Source: Porticoccaceae bacterium (GTDB taxonomy: Bacteria; Pseudomonadota; Gammaproteobacteria; Pseudomonadales; Porticoccaceae). Taken from it: DNA of 7,168 nt. Both the position numbers and the translations under genes were made by a program. Where the stretch lies: contig JAHRWI010000312.1 of NCBI GenBank assembly GCA_019090225.1, positions 1 to 7,168 of the forward strand, read 5' to 3'. This document shows, piece after piece, positions 1 through 6,369 of this stretch. The notes under the pieces were generated by a model, which made no database searches, was not told where the DNA came from, and worked only from the letters and a program-made list of their open reading frames with translations. The stretch's first letter is position 1. Each line of letters begins with the position of its first letter.

Positions 1-871
1 CGGTAAGTTTCATATTTTTGCCCGAACCCGGCGCGCCATTCCTTTCCAGATTATTAAGGTTTAGCGGCAACTGGTAGGTCGGTGTTTTGTCGGTAAAATT
101 TTGAGTTTCAACGACCAGCGTATCGCCATCCCAGTGACCCCGCGAATCCCCCGTCCATTTTTGTACGCCTCCCGGCAGATGTGCTCTACCGTCCATGGGA
201 ACAATCCGCGCGTCGTGAATCATTTCAGTAAAGATCACCACATAATTAGGCGTTTGTATAATGCGGATATTGTTATTGTAGGCATTTGGCATTAGTGGCG
301 GGCCGGCATTAAAACTCAACAGGCAACGCTCTGAAAGCCCAACTGATTCTGGCCCTTCCGGCCGAAACGTCAGATTATCCATTTGCAGAGACAGAATGTC
401 TCGAACCGGATACTGGTCACGTAAAATGTTCTTCTTTAAGCCAGCTAATGCTGCAGAGGTAAGAGCAGGCAAGCGACCATTGGGTGGATCAACGATCAGC
501 GAAGTCCGTCGATCCTCGTTCAATTCCGTGCCGTAATCCATCCAGAAGTTATTGTAAGCACCCTCAACATCCTGGTTGCCCATAGAATCCCTTTGCACAT
601 CGACATCATTGAGCTCTACCGCTCTCGCTCGATACGCTTCCTCTTCTTCTGCTGAATCAAACGTTGCTTTGTCCGCCATCGCAGTAGGGCGCTCAAGGGG
701 AGTCAAAGTGCGGAAATCCCAGGTGCCCTGCATGTTGGGGTGGCCCTGCGCATTCCGCGCGGGTTCATATTTGGACTGCTTGCTTTTATCAGACGTCGAA
801 AACGCTGAGCTAGAAACAACCAATGCAGCCGCAAGGCCAGCAATTGGAAGTAGTTTGCTGATACGAGTCAT
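1..871 (-). CDS. Secreted protein of unknown function, C-terminus beyond left edge
   Basis: The minus-strand frame is open from ATG at 871 to the window edge: 290 codons and no stop, so the C-terminus is missing. The start is supported by GGAGAG a few bases upstream. Residues 1-25 (MTRISKLLPIAGLAAALVVS then SSAFS) form a Sec-type signal peptide: two basic residues, a hydrophobic core and small residues near the likely cleavage site, so the protein should be exported. The mature part begins with a segment around residues 42-61 (GHPNMQGTWDFRTLTPLERP), followed by a WMDYGTE stretch (110-116), RRTSLIVDPPNGRLP (121-135), ERCLLSFNAGPP (181-192), NAYNNNIRIIQT (196-207), MIHDARIVPMDGR (217-229) and GDSRGHWDGDTLVVET (241-256). 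From memory, this pattern marks a widespread uncharacterised secreted family common in Acidobacteria and marine Gammaproteobacteria; no activity is established. It is separated from the SDR region by a terminator and about 190 bp of AT-rich spacer, so it is probably its own unit. Confidence 0.85.
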   Translation of the reverse strand, partial: MTRISKLLPIAGLAAALVVSSSAFSTSDKSKQSKYEPARNAQGHPNMQGTWDFRTLTPLERPTAMADKATFDSAEEEEAYRARAVELNDVDVQRDSMGNQDVEGAYNNFWMDYGTELNEDRRTSLIVDPPNGRLPALTSAALAGLKKNILRDQYPVRDILSLQMDNLTFRPEGPESVGLSERCLLSFNAGPPLMPNAYNNNIRIIQTPNYVVIFTEMIHDARIVPMDGRAHLPGGVQKWTGDSRGHWDGDTLVVETQNFTDKTPTYQLPLNLNNLERNGAPGSGKNMKLT

Positions 872-1062
872 GTCACTCTCCGTAGTATCCTGTTTATAGT
901 ATGTTATTTGTTGTATGTGTTTTATAGAATCAAGGAATGCTTTAGGTCGGGGATAAACTACCATAAAGTACTAGTTGAATAAACCAGATTAAAGCGCAAA
1001 TCCTGCTCGACAAGCACTAAGAGTCACCGGCTTACCCGCCAGGCCCGACGAAACTAAGGCCT

Positions 1063-1086
1063 GAAAACTGGCTTCGCCAAGCCAGT
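1063..1086 (-). terminator. Intrinsic terminator downstream of the SDR region
   Basis: ACTGGCTT at 1067-1074 and AAGCCAGT at 1079-1086 are perfect 8-nt inverted repeats around a 4-nt loop. Read on the minus strand, the stem is followed directly by TTTTC (plus-strand AAAA at 1064-1067), the layout of a Rho-independent terminator. It lies 43 bp past the stop of the decayed SDR copy and is the first terminator-like structure downstream of the intact SDR. Transcripts of the intact gene therefore probably run through the relic and end here. The T-tract is short, so efficiency is uncertain. Confidence 0.6.
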
Positions 1087-1128
1087 GGAATTACCTTACA
1101 AGCCCCGCCAAAACGCCAATCATAGATT

Positions 1129-1371
1129 TCAGCGAGATCCCGACACACTCCAAGCAAGCAATCGCACGCCGTCGACCACCATGGCGTGCCCGGTCACAAA
1201 AGAAGCATTGTCAGAATATAACCACACTGCGGCCTCACCGATTTCGGCGAGCACGCCAAAGCGACCAAATGGCTCAAAGCCCAACATTGCTACCTCCATT
1301 TAAGGTTTTCCCTCAAACCTTCTTTCCAGTACCGGTTTACGAATAAGCCTAGGGCAAACCGTATTAACGCG
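1129..1371 (-). pseudogene. Decayed C-terminal fragment of a second SDR dehydrogenase
   Basis: Reading the minus strand in one frame from 1371 to the TGA at 1129-1131 gives RVNTVCPRLIRKPVLERR, further residues, an in-frame TAA at 1300-1302, then MEVAMLGFEPFGRFG and a run containing EIGEAAVWLYSDNASFVTG and HAMVVDG. This aligns without gaps to residues 179-246 of the neighbouring intact SDR, with about 37 of 68 positions identical by my hand count. The best part is EPFGRFG...VVDG against EPVGRLG...SVDG (25 of 36). The conserved VDGG end has become VDGV and is followed by an unrelated-looking tail. Absent are the nucleotide-binding TGxxxGxG motif, NNAG, and the catalytic Ser, Tyr and Lys, so it cannot be a working dehydrogenase. 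A 56-residue peptide could start at ATG 1299, but I think this is a relic. The protein-level divergence indicates an old paralog, not a recent duplicate. Confidence 0.8.
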
Positions 1372-2119
1372 CATAACTGCCGCCATCGACCGACATCGCC
1401 AGGCCAGTGACAAACGAAGCCTTGTCTGAACACAACCACACCACGGCTTCGGCTATCTCACTGGGCTTACCCAGACGACCCACGGGTTCCATTTTGCGCA
1501 TGGTTTCATAGCCTTTTTCAGAACCTTTGACGATACGGTTAAGCATGGGTGTTTCGATGGCCCCCGGACAAACTGCATTAACGCGAATATCCTTACGGGC
1601 AAATTCCAGAGAGGCCGACTTGGTCATGCCAATCACACCATGCTTAGCTGCCACATAGGCATTGCCGCGAGGCACACCCTTCAATCCCGCCAACGACGAG
1701 GTGTTGACGATTGCGCCGGATGTCTCCTGGCGCAGGAATTGCTCGATCTCATACTTCATACACCACCACACACCTTTCAGATTGACCGCAATATTGAGGT
1801 CAAAATTTTCCTCGGTGCAAGTGATAGTCGTCGCCTGGGTATCGCCCTCCACCCCGGCATTGTTAAACGCTGCATCCAGCCTGCCGTAAGTATCCACCGC
1901 GCCCTGCACCAGCGCTTCAACCTGTGGGCCTTTTGATACGTCACACTGGATAAAAGCTGCCTCGCCGCCGGCCTCCTTGACCAGTTCGACCGTTGCCTCG
2001 CCCGCTTCAGCATTAATATCCGACACCACCACTTTGGCACCCTCTGCGGCAAACAGCCGGGCCGACTCGCGTCCTATCCCAGAGCCAGCTCCGGTAATCA
2101 TCACCACTTTATCTTGCAT
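1364..2119 (-). CDS. SDR-family NAD(P)-dependent oxidoreductase
   Basis: A 251-residue classical short-chain dehydrogenase/reductase, the usual family length. Visible motifs, in order: cofactor-binding TGAGSGIG (9-16); an acidic residue at the end of the second strand (D34 in VVVSDIN), which favours NAD(H) over NADP(H); CDV (59-61); NNAG (86-89); the active-site Asn (N113); catalytic Ser (S142, in NTSS); and Y155-x3-K159 (YVAAK). VCPG (183-186) and the C-terminal SFVTG...SVDGG are also typical. It should oxidise or reduce an alcohol/ketone group in the cytoplasm; FabG-like and hydroxyacyl-CoA or steroid dehydrogenases share this layout, so the substrate is open. The ATG at 2119 follows AGGAG at good spacing. 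It is divergent from the enoyl-CoA hydratase, which suggests a shared catabolic role. Its TAA stop lies inside a 9-bp sequence shared with the beginning of the downstream SDR relic, so the 3' flank was reshaped by deletion. Confidence 0.93.
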   Translation of the reverse strand: MQDKVVMITGAGSGIGRESARLFAAEGAKVVVSDINAEAGEATVELVKEAGGEAAFIQCDVSKGPQVEALVQGAVDTYGRLDAAFNNAGVEGDTQATTITCTEENFDLNIAVNLKGVWWCMKYEIEQFLRQETSGAIVNTSSLAGLKGVPRGNAYVAAKHGVIGMTKSASLEFARKDIRVNAVCPGAIETPMLNRIVKGSEKGYETMRKMEPVGRLGKPSEIAEAVVWLCSDKASFVTGLAMSVDGGSYAR

Positions 2120-2151
2120 ATTCCTATCTCCTGGTTAATAAACATTGATGG

Positions 2152-2211
2152 TTATCTGTTGATAATTAGTCGTTCGGGCCAGCATACCGTTGTTTAACGA
2201 GAGAGTGTTAA
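2152..2211. promoter_or_regulatory. Divergent control region with two short palindromes
   Basis: The 203 bp between the SDR start (2119) and the hydratase start (2323) must hold both promoters. Two short inverted repeats stand out: TTATC-tgtt-GATAA at 2152-2165 and TTAAC-8 nt-GTTAA at 2194-2211. Either could be an operator half-site pair for a regulator controlling both genes. No regulator gene is in the window. A TTGATA at 2159-2164 resembles a -35 box for the plus strand, but I find no convincing -10 element at the right distance. Five-base arms occur often by chance, so this is only a candidate. Confidence 0.25.
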
Positions 2212-2311
2212 GACCGATGCTGATGCTCTAGTAAAAGTCCCCGCAGGTCATCGTTATATTTGATTCGATTGGGCCACTCACTGTATCGTCCCGCCACCAT
2301 CATTAACCTTT

Positions 2312-2325
2312 GGAGAAGCACTTTG
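2312..2325 (+). promoter_or_regulatory. Ribosome binding site that fixes a TTG start
   Basis: GGAGAAG at 2312-2318 is followed 4 bases later by TTG at 2323-2325, in frame with the hydratase. The frame is also open upstream to another TTG at 2260, but that position has no Shine-Dalgarno sequence, and the extra 21 residues do not look like a hydratase N-terminus. The TTG at 2323 gives MSIAGLDDD and a normal-length protein. Confidence 0.7.
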
Positions 2326-3120
2326 AGCATAGCTGGCCTGGACGACGACCTCTTGTACGAAAAGAAGGGCAAAATCGCCTACATGACATTCAACCGCCCC
2401 ACCGAAATGAATTCCATCACCCCCAAGATGATGGATGAAATAGACCTTATCGGCGAAGACTTTAAGAATGATGACGAATTATTGGTGCTGATTCTCACCG
2501 GTGCCGGAGAACAGTCGTTTTCAGCGGGCGCTGACCTCAAGCTCACTATTACCAAATTCAAGGAACAGGCCGATCAGGGCGCACGCTTTATGTCTGATCC
2601 CACCCGGCGATTTTTCTCGGGCATCTACAAACCTATTATTTCCGCCATCAACGGCTTTTGTCTGGCTGGCGGCACTGAAATCATCCAGGGCACGGATATT
2701 CGTATCGCCGCCCCCCACGCAAAATTTGGTTTGCCCGAGGTACACTGGGGGATTGTTCCCGGCGGCGGCTCTCACGTCCGCCTGCCTCGGCAGATACCCT
2801 ATTGTCACGCTATGGATATTCTTCTTACTGGTCGGATGATCAGCGCCGAAGAAGCCGTACAGTTTGGTCTGATTAACAAAGTCGTACCTGCCGATCAGGT
2901 CATGGCAGAATGCGAAAAATATGCCGAGATTATTTGCAGTAATGGCCCCCTCGCTGTGCAGGCAGCTAAAGAGGCGGCATTGTTGACTTACAATATGGGT
3001 TGGGGAGAAGCCTTTTCTACGGAAGCGATCATTGCCGAACGCGTATTTAAAACCGACGATGCCGCTGAAGGCCCTCTGGCCTTCTCTGAAAAAAGAGACC
3101 CGGTTTATCAGGGCAAATAG
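2323..3120 (+). CDS. Enoyl-CoA hydratase/isomerase family protein
   Basis: With the TTG start at 2323 the protein has 265 residues, normal for the crotonase fold. FSAGADLK (66-73) forms one half of the oxyanion hole and FCLAGGTE (112-119) the other. The two glutamates needed for water addition in classical hydratases are both present: E119 in GGTE and E139 in FGLPE. GIVPGGGSHVRLPRQI (143-158), LLTGRMISAEEAVQFGLINKVV (167-188) and the C-terminal EGPLAFSEKRDPVYQGK match the family. It therefore probably hydrates a trans-2-enoyl-CoA to the 3-hydroxyacyl-CoA in the cytoplasm, although family members with the same residues can use unusual acyl chains. It is transcribed divergently from the SDR dehydrogenase and is the first of four plus-strand genes. 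The 93-bp gap to the next gene shows no clear terminator, so readthrough is possible. Confidence 0.93.
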   Translation: MSIAGLDDDLLYEKKGKIAYMTFNRPTEMNSITPKMMDEIDLIGEDFKNDDELLVLILTGAGEQSFSAGADLKLTITKFKEQADQGARFMSDPTRRFFSGIYKPIISAINGFCLAGGTEIIQGTDIRIAAPHAKFGLPEVHWGIVPGGGSHVRLPRQIPYCHAMDILLTGRMISAEEAVQFGLINKVVPADQVMAECEKYAEIICSNGPLAVQAAKEAALLTYNMGWGEAFSTEAIIAERVFKTDDAAEGPLAFSEKRDPVYQGK

Positions 3121-3213
3121 GCGCATCAAAGACAGCAAGGTCATCAAGACAAAAAATATCACCACTAACCTGCAACTTTAAGTAACGGGCTTTAATAAAC
3201 CGAGGGTCAACAT

Positions 3214-3564
3214 TTGTTAAATTTCAATCCACCCACTCGCCTGGGAGTTTTACTCATTATCGTCTTGGCCTTCGCTTGTCAGAACCTATCCGCTGCGACT
3301 TTCCCTATCGATATAAAACGTCAATTTAACGGCCTAAAAATCATTGATCGCGCCAGCACCATTGAGGTCGGCTCCACCGTCATCCTGGTGCTCAATAACC
3401 TGGACCAGCGCCAGGCCAGCTGCCGGGTTTCTTTTGATCCCAGCATTGAACAGCGTAAAAAGTTTAAACGAGTAGTAGATGCCGGAACCGCAGCATCCAT
3501 CCATTATTCACCCGGTAGACAGGTCAACAGACTAACAATCAACATTGTTTGCAAGCCCGTATAA
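3214..3564 (+). CDS. Small exported protein of unknown function
   Basis: A 116-residue protein starting at TTG 3214, with GAGGGT at 3202-3207 as a plausible ribosome binding site; no in-frame ATG is available. Residues 9-28 contain a basic residue, a strong hydrophobic core (GVLLIIVLAFAC) and a small-residue end (NLSAA), so it is likely cleaved near residue 27 and released to the periplasm. A lipoprotein is less likely because C22 lacks a good lipobox. The mature part has two cysteines (C70 and C113) that could form a disulfide, an FPIDIKRQFNG start and a predicted beta-rich body. From memory it resembles a family of small periplasmic proteins in pseudomonads and relatives, sometimes mislabelled as 3-phosphoglycerate kinase, with the pattern PIxVxxxLNG...C...C. 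I cannot assign a function. It sits 39 bp before the hotdog gene and may be co-transcribed with it. Confidence 0.8.
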   Translation: MLNFNPPTRLGVLLIIVLAFACQNLSAATFPIDIKRQFNGLKIIDRASTIEVGSTVILVLNNLDQRQASCRVSFDPSIEQRKKFKRVVDAGTAASIHYSPGRQVNRLTINIVCKPV

Positions 3565-3603
3565 ACAAATCAATCTGAATAATTCGAATAAAGAGGAGCG
3601 TAA

Positions 3604-4500
3604 ATGGGCGCAATGACACCGACCGTGAGAGCCAATGTCAAAGCCTGGGAATGCGACGTGATGGAACACATGAACGTCCAGCACTACCTAGCCCGCTCTG
3701 CAGAAACCGTAGGGCAACTGCAGGTGCTTCTAGGTTTATCCGACAATCCAAACCTCGCCCTTGTGCATCGGGCGGAACGGGTTTTATACATGCGCGAAAT
3801 GCGCAATGGTGAAAGCTACACGGTTTATACCGGTATTTTCTCCATGGGCGAAAGTACCCTGACCACCTTTAGCGAAGCCCGTAATCTGGATAGTGGCGCC
3901 ATCGCTGCGCGCTTTGTTATCGACCTTGAGCTAATCGACCTGCGCACCGGCAAAGCCGTGGTATTTCCCGACAGCACCCACACAGCGGCTGAAGCCATCA
4001 CCATCGATCCACCCGAAAATTTACGTCCCAAACAAAGTCAGCCCCAACCCCCGAAAAAAGATTTGGCGACCGCAGAAAAATACGGCCTGTTCGATACGGC
4101 GAGAGGCACAATCGAACCCTGGGAGTGTGACGCGCGAGGTTACCTGCACCCCCGCTTTTTTATGTCCCGCTGCTCCGATGCCGTCACCCACTTACAGCGC
4201 CAGTATGGCCTGACACCCGCCTACCGAAACGAGAACGGCCTCGGCAGTGCCGCGCTGGAATACAATATTGAGTTTCACGGTTCCTTCAGAGCTGGTGATA
4301 CCTTAATGACCAAAAGTGGCCTGCGAGAAATGCGCGGTAAAACCCAGTACTTCTTCCACTGGTTTTTTAACGCTGGCACCAAAGAGACTATCGCGACCGT
4401 TGAAACCACTGGCACATTATTTGATTTTGAAGCCCGCAAAGCCGTGCTTATGCCGGATGATTTAAGGGCCCTGGCGGAACCGAAATTTATCCGGTTTTAA
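3604..4500 (+). CDS. Tandem hotdog-fold protein, thioesterase-like
   Basis: A 298-residue protein with an excellent AGAGGAG ribosome site at 3592-3598. It contains two hotdog (4HBT-like) modules. The first opens with AWECDVMEHMNVQHYL (14-29), matching the D-x3-H-x-N active-site pattern of 4-hydroxybenzoyl-CoA thioesterase relatives (D18, H22, N24). The second opens with PWECDARGYLHPRFFM (172-187), which keeps WECD but has Y180 and H182 where the first module has H22 and N24. The modules are joined by a Pro/Gln/Lys-rich linker around residues 140-155. The likely role is hydrolysis of an acyl-CoA thioester in the cytoplasm, with the first module catalytic and the second structural or substrate-binding; that split is inference. 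An acyl-thioester binding or dehydratase-like function is the main alternative. It lies between the small exported protein and yajD, downstream of the hydratase. Confidence 0.8.
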   Translation: MGAMTPTVRANVKAWECDVMEHMNVQHYLARSAETVGQLQVLLGLSDNPNLALVHRAERVLYMREMRNGESYTVYTGIFSMGESTLTTFSEARNLDSGAIAARFVIDLELIDLRTGKAVVFPDSTHTAAEAITIDPPENLRPKQSQPQPPKKDLATAEKYGLFDTARGTIEPWECDARGYLHPRFFMSRCSDAVTHLQRQYGLTPAYRNENGLGSAALEYNIEFHGSFRAGDTLMTKSGLREMRGKTQYFFHWFFNAGTKETIATVETTGTLFDFEARKAVLMPDDLRALAEPKFIRF

Positions 4501-4546
4501 TACCTGCCAAATCGAGCGCATAAAATAAAACTGAGCGGCCAATATC

Positions 4547-4933
4547 ATGAGCGATAAAAAAACAGTCAACACAGAAAAAATGGATCGCCTGCTCGCTGAG
4601 CAGCGTAGCTATATCGCACAACGGGAAAGTGGCTACCGAGAAAAATCCTTAACGCTCTACCCCTGGATTTGTGGTCGCTGTAGCCGCGAATTCACCCGCA
4701 CTAATTTACGAGAATTAACCGTCCACCACCGCGATCATAATCACGACAATAATCCCTCCGATGGCAGTAACTGGGAATTACTCTGCGTTTATTGTCACGA
4801 TGAAGAACACACCAAGTTTGTCGACTTTGTTCGCTATGGCAGCACAGAACAGACGGAAGTGGCAGCGGCTACCTTCAGTCCTTTTGCCGATTTAAAAGAA
4901 AAAATGAAACAGGACTCTTCAAAAAAACCCTGA
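4547..4933 (+). CDS. yajD: YajD family HNH nuclease-like protein
   Basis: A 128-residue protein that closely follows E. coli YajD as I remember it: SGYREKSLTLYPWICGRCSR (28-47), then EFTRTNLRELTVHHRDHNHD (48-67), SDGSNWELLCVYCHDEEHTK (71-90) and the C-terminal PFADLKEKM. Two CxxC pairs (C42/C45 and C80/C83) should bind a structural zinc. HH at 60-61, N75 and H84 or H88 form the HNH beta-beta-alpha-metal site. The family is conserved in Gammaproteobacteria as a stand-alone HNH protein; its target and biological role are not established, so nuclease activity is inferred from the fold. The ribosome site is weak (GAGCGG a few bases before ATG). It follows the hotdog gene by 46 bp and converges on the phosphotransferase, with 167 bp between the two stops. 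Confidence 0.92.
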   Translation: MSDKKTVNTEKMDRLLAEQRSYIAQRESGYREKSLTLYPWICGRCSREFTRTNLRELTVHHRDHNHDNNPSDGSNWELLCVYCHDEEHTKFVDFVRYGSTEQTEVAAATFSPFADLKEKMKQDSSKKP

Positions 4934-5027
4934 GCAGCGCCAAGCCTGGTCGATCTTACTTCGCTGACCTCACTGAGTCAGGCTCTCCCGATAACTTGCA
5001 TAGCTCATCTTTTCACAAAACAACTTT

Positions 5028-5043
5028 GATGCCTACGAGCATC
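5028..5043 (-). terminator. Weak terminator candidate for the phosphotransferase
   Basis: GATGC (5028-5032) and GCATC (5039-5043) form a 5-bp stem with a 6-nt loop. On the minus strand this is followed by AAAGTTGTTTTG, a broken T-rich run. It lies about 60 bp past the stop at 5101, between convergent genes where terminators are expected. The short stem and interrupted T-tract make it weak. Confidence 0.25.
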
Positions 5044-5100
5044 CCCTCGGCAATGACTCTATCCGGTGACATTGGGTTTTCCACTATGAATAGCCTTCAG

Positions 5101-6183
5101 TCAACCTTCTTCAATGAGGGCTAGAAGGTCAATTTCGTTTTCGCAGGCACGACGACCTATCGCCAGATGTTCGAAAGAATCCACCAGGCCGGATATAGGC
5201 TTGTAAGCCTGAAACATGCAGCCTATACCCCATTTTAATGAACCCAGCACCTCCCAAAAGTGCACCACTTTCGGGTCCACCTTGCGGCCACCGGCATCTT
5301 CATAGCCGGCAAATAAATCCTCCCGCTGACCGAAGCCACCGACCGGATTGTCGTGCTGACCAAAACGCCAGGCCCGCACGCAGACCCAGCCCAGGTCTTC
5401 CATACCATCGCCGATATGAGCGATTTCCCAATCGAGTACAGCGCGAATACCCTCTGGGCCAACAACAAAATTGCCGTTGCGAAAATCGCCGTGCACTAAG
5501 CCAGCCATCGCGTCTTTAGGGCAATGCTGTTCCAGCCAGCGAAAGGTCAGCTCAAAGGCAGGATGATATTCAGGGCGACCAAGTGCCGTTTCATGGCGAT
5601 AGTAATCACTGATACCGTCCATCATCTCCCGTTGTTGCGCAATCAACTCCCGCGCCGACACCTGCACCATAGCGCTGGGCAGCGTAGCGGGATTAATCCC
5701 GTGCAATTTAGCGAGGATTTCGCCACACTGATAAGCCATGGTCTTGCGGGCACCGGCAAAGCTTTCATCACGCAAAATACGCGGGGCGAGTGCTTCCCCT
5801 TCGATGCGATCCATGATGTAACAGCCGCCCAGCCTGTGGTCTTCCGGCAACGCAAAGTGGACCTTTGCCACCAGCCCACCGGCCTCGTAAACCACTCTTT
5901 GTAATGCCGCCTCGGTGCTACGATCCAGCGAGTAGGTGGTTTTTCCGCCCCGCCATCCCTCTTCTCCGGAACTGCCGGTATCGCCCGGATCGCGGCGCAA
6001 AATCAGGCCCGTGACATTGCCGGCATCATCGAGCCAGTCGAAAGACCAGGTTTCTCTCGAAGCGCCACCGGAAAGCTTCTCGACGGCCTCCACCCTGCCG
6101 CCGCCGAAGTGACCAACGACTTCCTCTATCAATAAAGCCGAGACTTGAGCATCGCTAAGCATCGAAATATTTCGTTTTCCCAT
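5101..6183 (-). CDS. Phosphotransferase family protein (APH fold, ACAD10/11-type)
   Basis: A 360-residue protein with the aminoglycoside phosphotransferase/choline kinase fold. KLSGGASRETWSF (36-48) is the nucleotide-loop region and LILRRDP (60-66) the strand that usually carries the ATP-contacting basic residue. LVHGDFRNGNFVV (229-241) is the catalytic loop (D233, N238), and AVLDWEIAHIGDGMEDLGW (248-266) carries the metal-binding D251. This variant, with LRR in place of a VAIK-type lysine and DWE in the metal loop, resembles the kinase-like domain at the N-terminus of eukaryotic ACAD10/ACAD11 and its stand-alone bacterial relatives. In ACAD10/11 this domain phosphorylates 4-hydroxyacyl-CoAs, so a similar role here is plausible but unproven. 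Antibiotic resistance is unlikely. The ATG at 6183 follows AAAGG; M8 at 6162 is an alternative without a good site. No acyl-CoA dehydrogenase gene lies next to it in the window. Confidence 0.88.
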   Translation of the reverse strand: MGKRNISMLSDAQVSALLIEEVVGHFGGGRVEAVEKLSGGASRETWSFDWLDDAGNVTGLILRRDPGDTGSSGEEGWRGGKTTYSLDRSTEAALQRVVYEAGGLVAKVHFALPEDHRLGGCYIMDRIEGEALAPRILRDESFAGARKTMAYQCGEILAKLHGINPATLPSAMVQVSARELIAQQREMMDGISDYYRHETALGRPEYHPAFELTFRWLEQHCPKDAMAGLVHGDFRNGNFVVGPEGIRAVLDWEIAHIGDGMEDLGWVCVRAWRFGQHDNPVGGFGQREDLFAGYEDAGGRKVDPKVVHFWEVLGSLKWGIGCMFQAYKPISGLVDSFEHLAIGRRACENEIDLLALIEEG

Positions 6184-6369
6184 AAAAGACCTTTATCAGC
6201 ACATATAGGAACGCCTGAAAAAAACAGGATGAATAGTGTATCAAGCCGATATTGTCCACGCCTATGCCAAATATCAATTGGCCTGTTTGGCGCTACCTTG
6301 GACGGCGAATATAAAGAGAAGAGACTTTTAAAAAGGGGGATTTAAAAACTTATATTACTAAGCAAGCTA

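Noticed and set aside
576..899. A 107-codon plus-strand open frame
   Set aside because: It is antisense to the signal peptide and N-terminal part of the secreted protein at 1-871, which has consistent motifs and a ribosome site.
872..960. Possible promoter of the secreted protein: two TATAAA-like hexamers on the minus strand
   Set aside because: No acceptable -35 hexamer lies at 16-18 bp from either, and the stretch is AT-rich enough to give such hexamers by chance.
1085..1303. A 72-codon plus-strand open frame
   Set aside because: It is the opposite strand of the SDR relic and terminator; its residues show no family, whereas the minus strand clearly aligns with an SDR.
2260..2322. N-terminal extension of the hydratase from TTG 2260
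   Set aside because: There is no ribosome site before it, the added residues do not resemble the family, and a good site precedes the TTG at 2323.
2521..3165. A 214-codon minus-strand open frame opposite the enoyl-CoA hydratase
   Set aside because: It is antisense to a well-supported hydratase with intact catalytic residues, and its translation shows no recognisable domain.
4964..4981. Hairpin CTGAC-8 nt-GTCAG after yajD
   Set aside because: The stem is only 5 bp and no T-tract follows on either strand, so I do not call it a terminator.
5524..5904. A 126-codon plus-strand open frame, with similar ones nearby
   Set aside because: Antisense to the phosphotransferase, with no domain or ribosome site.
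6145..6345. A 66-codon plus-strand open frame overlapping the phosphotransferase start
   Set aside because: It begins antisense to the phosphotransferase N-terminus and runs into AT-rich spacer; its composition does not look coding and there is no recognisable motif.
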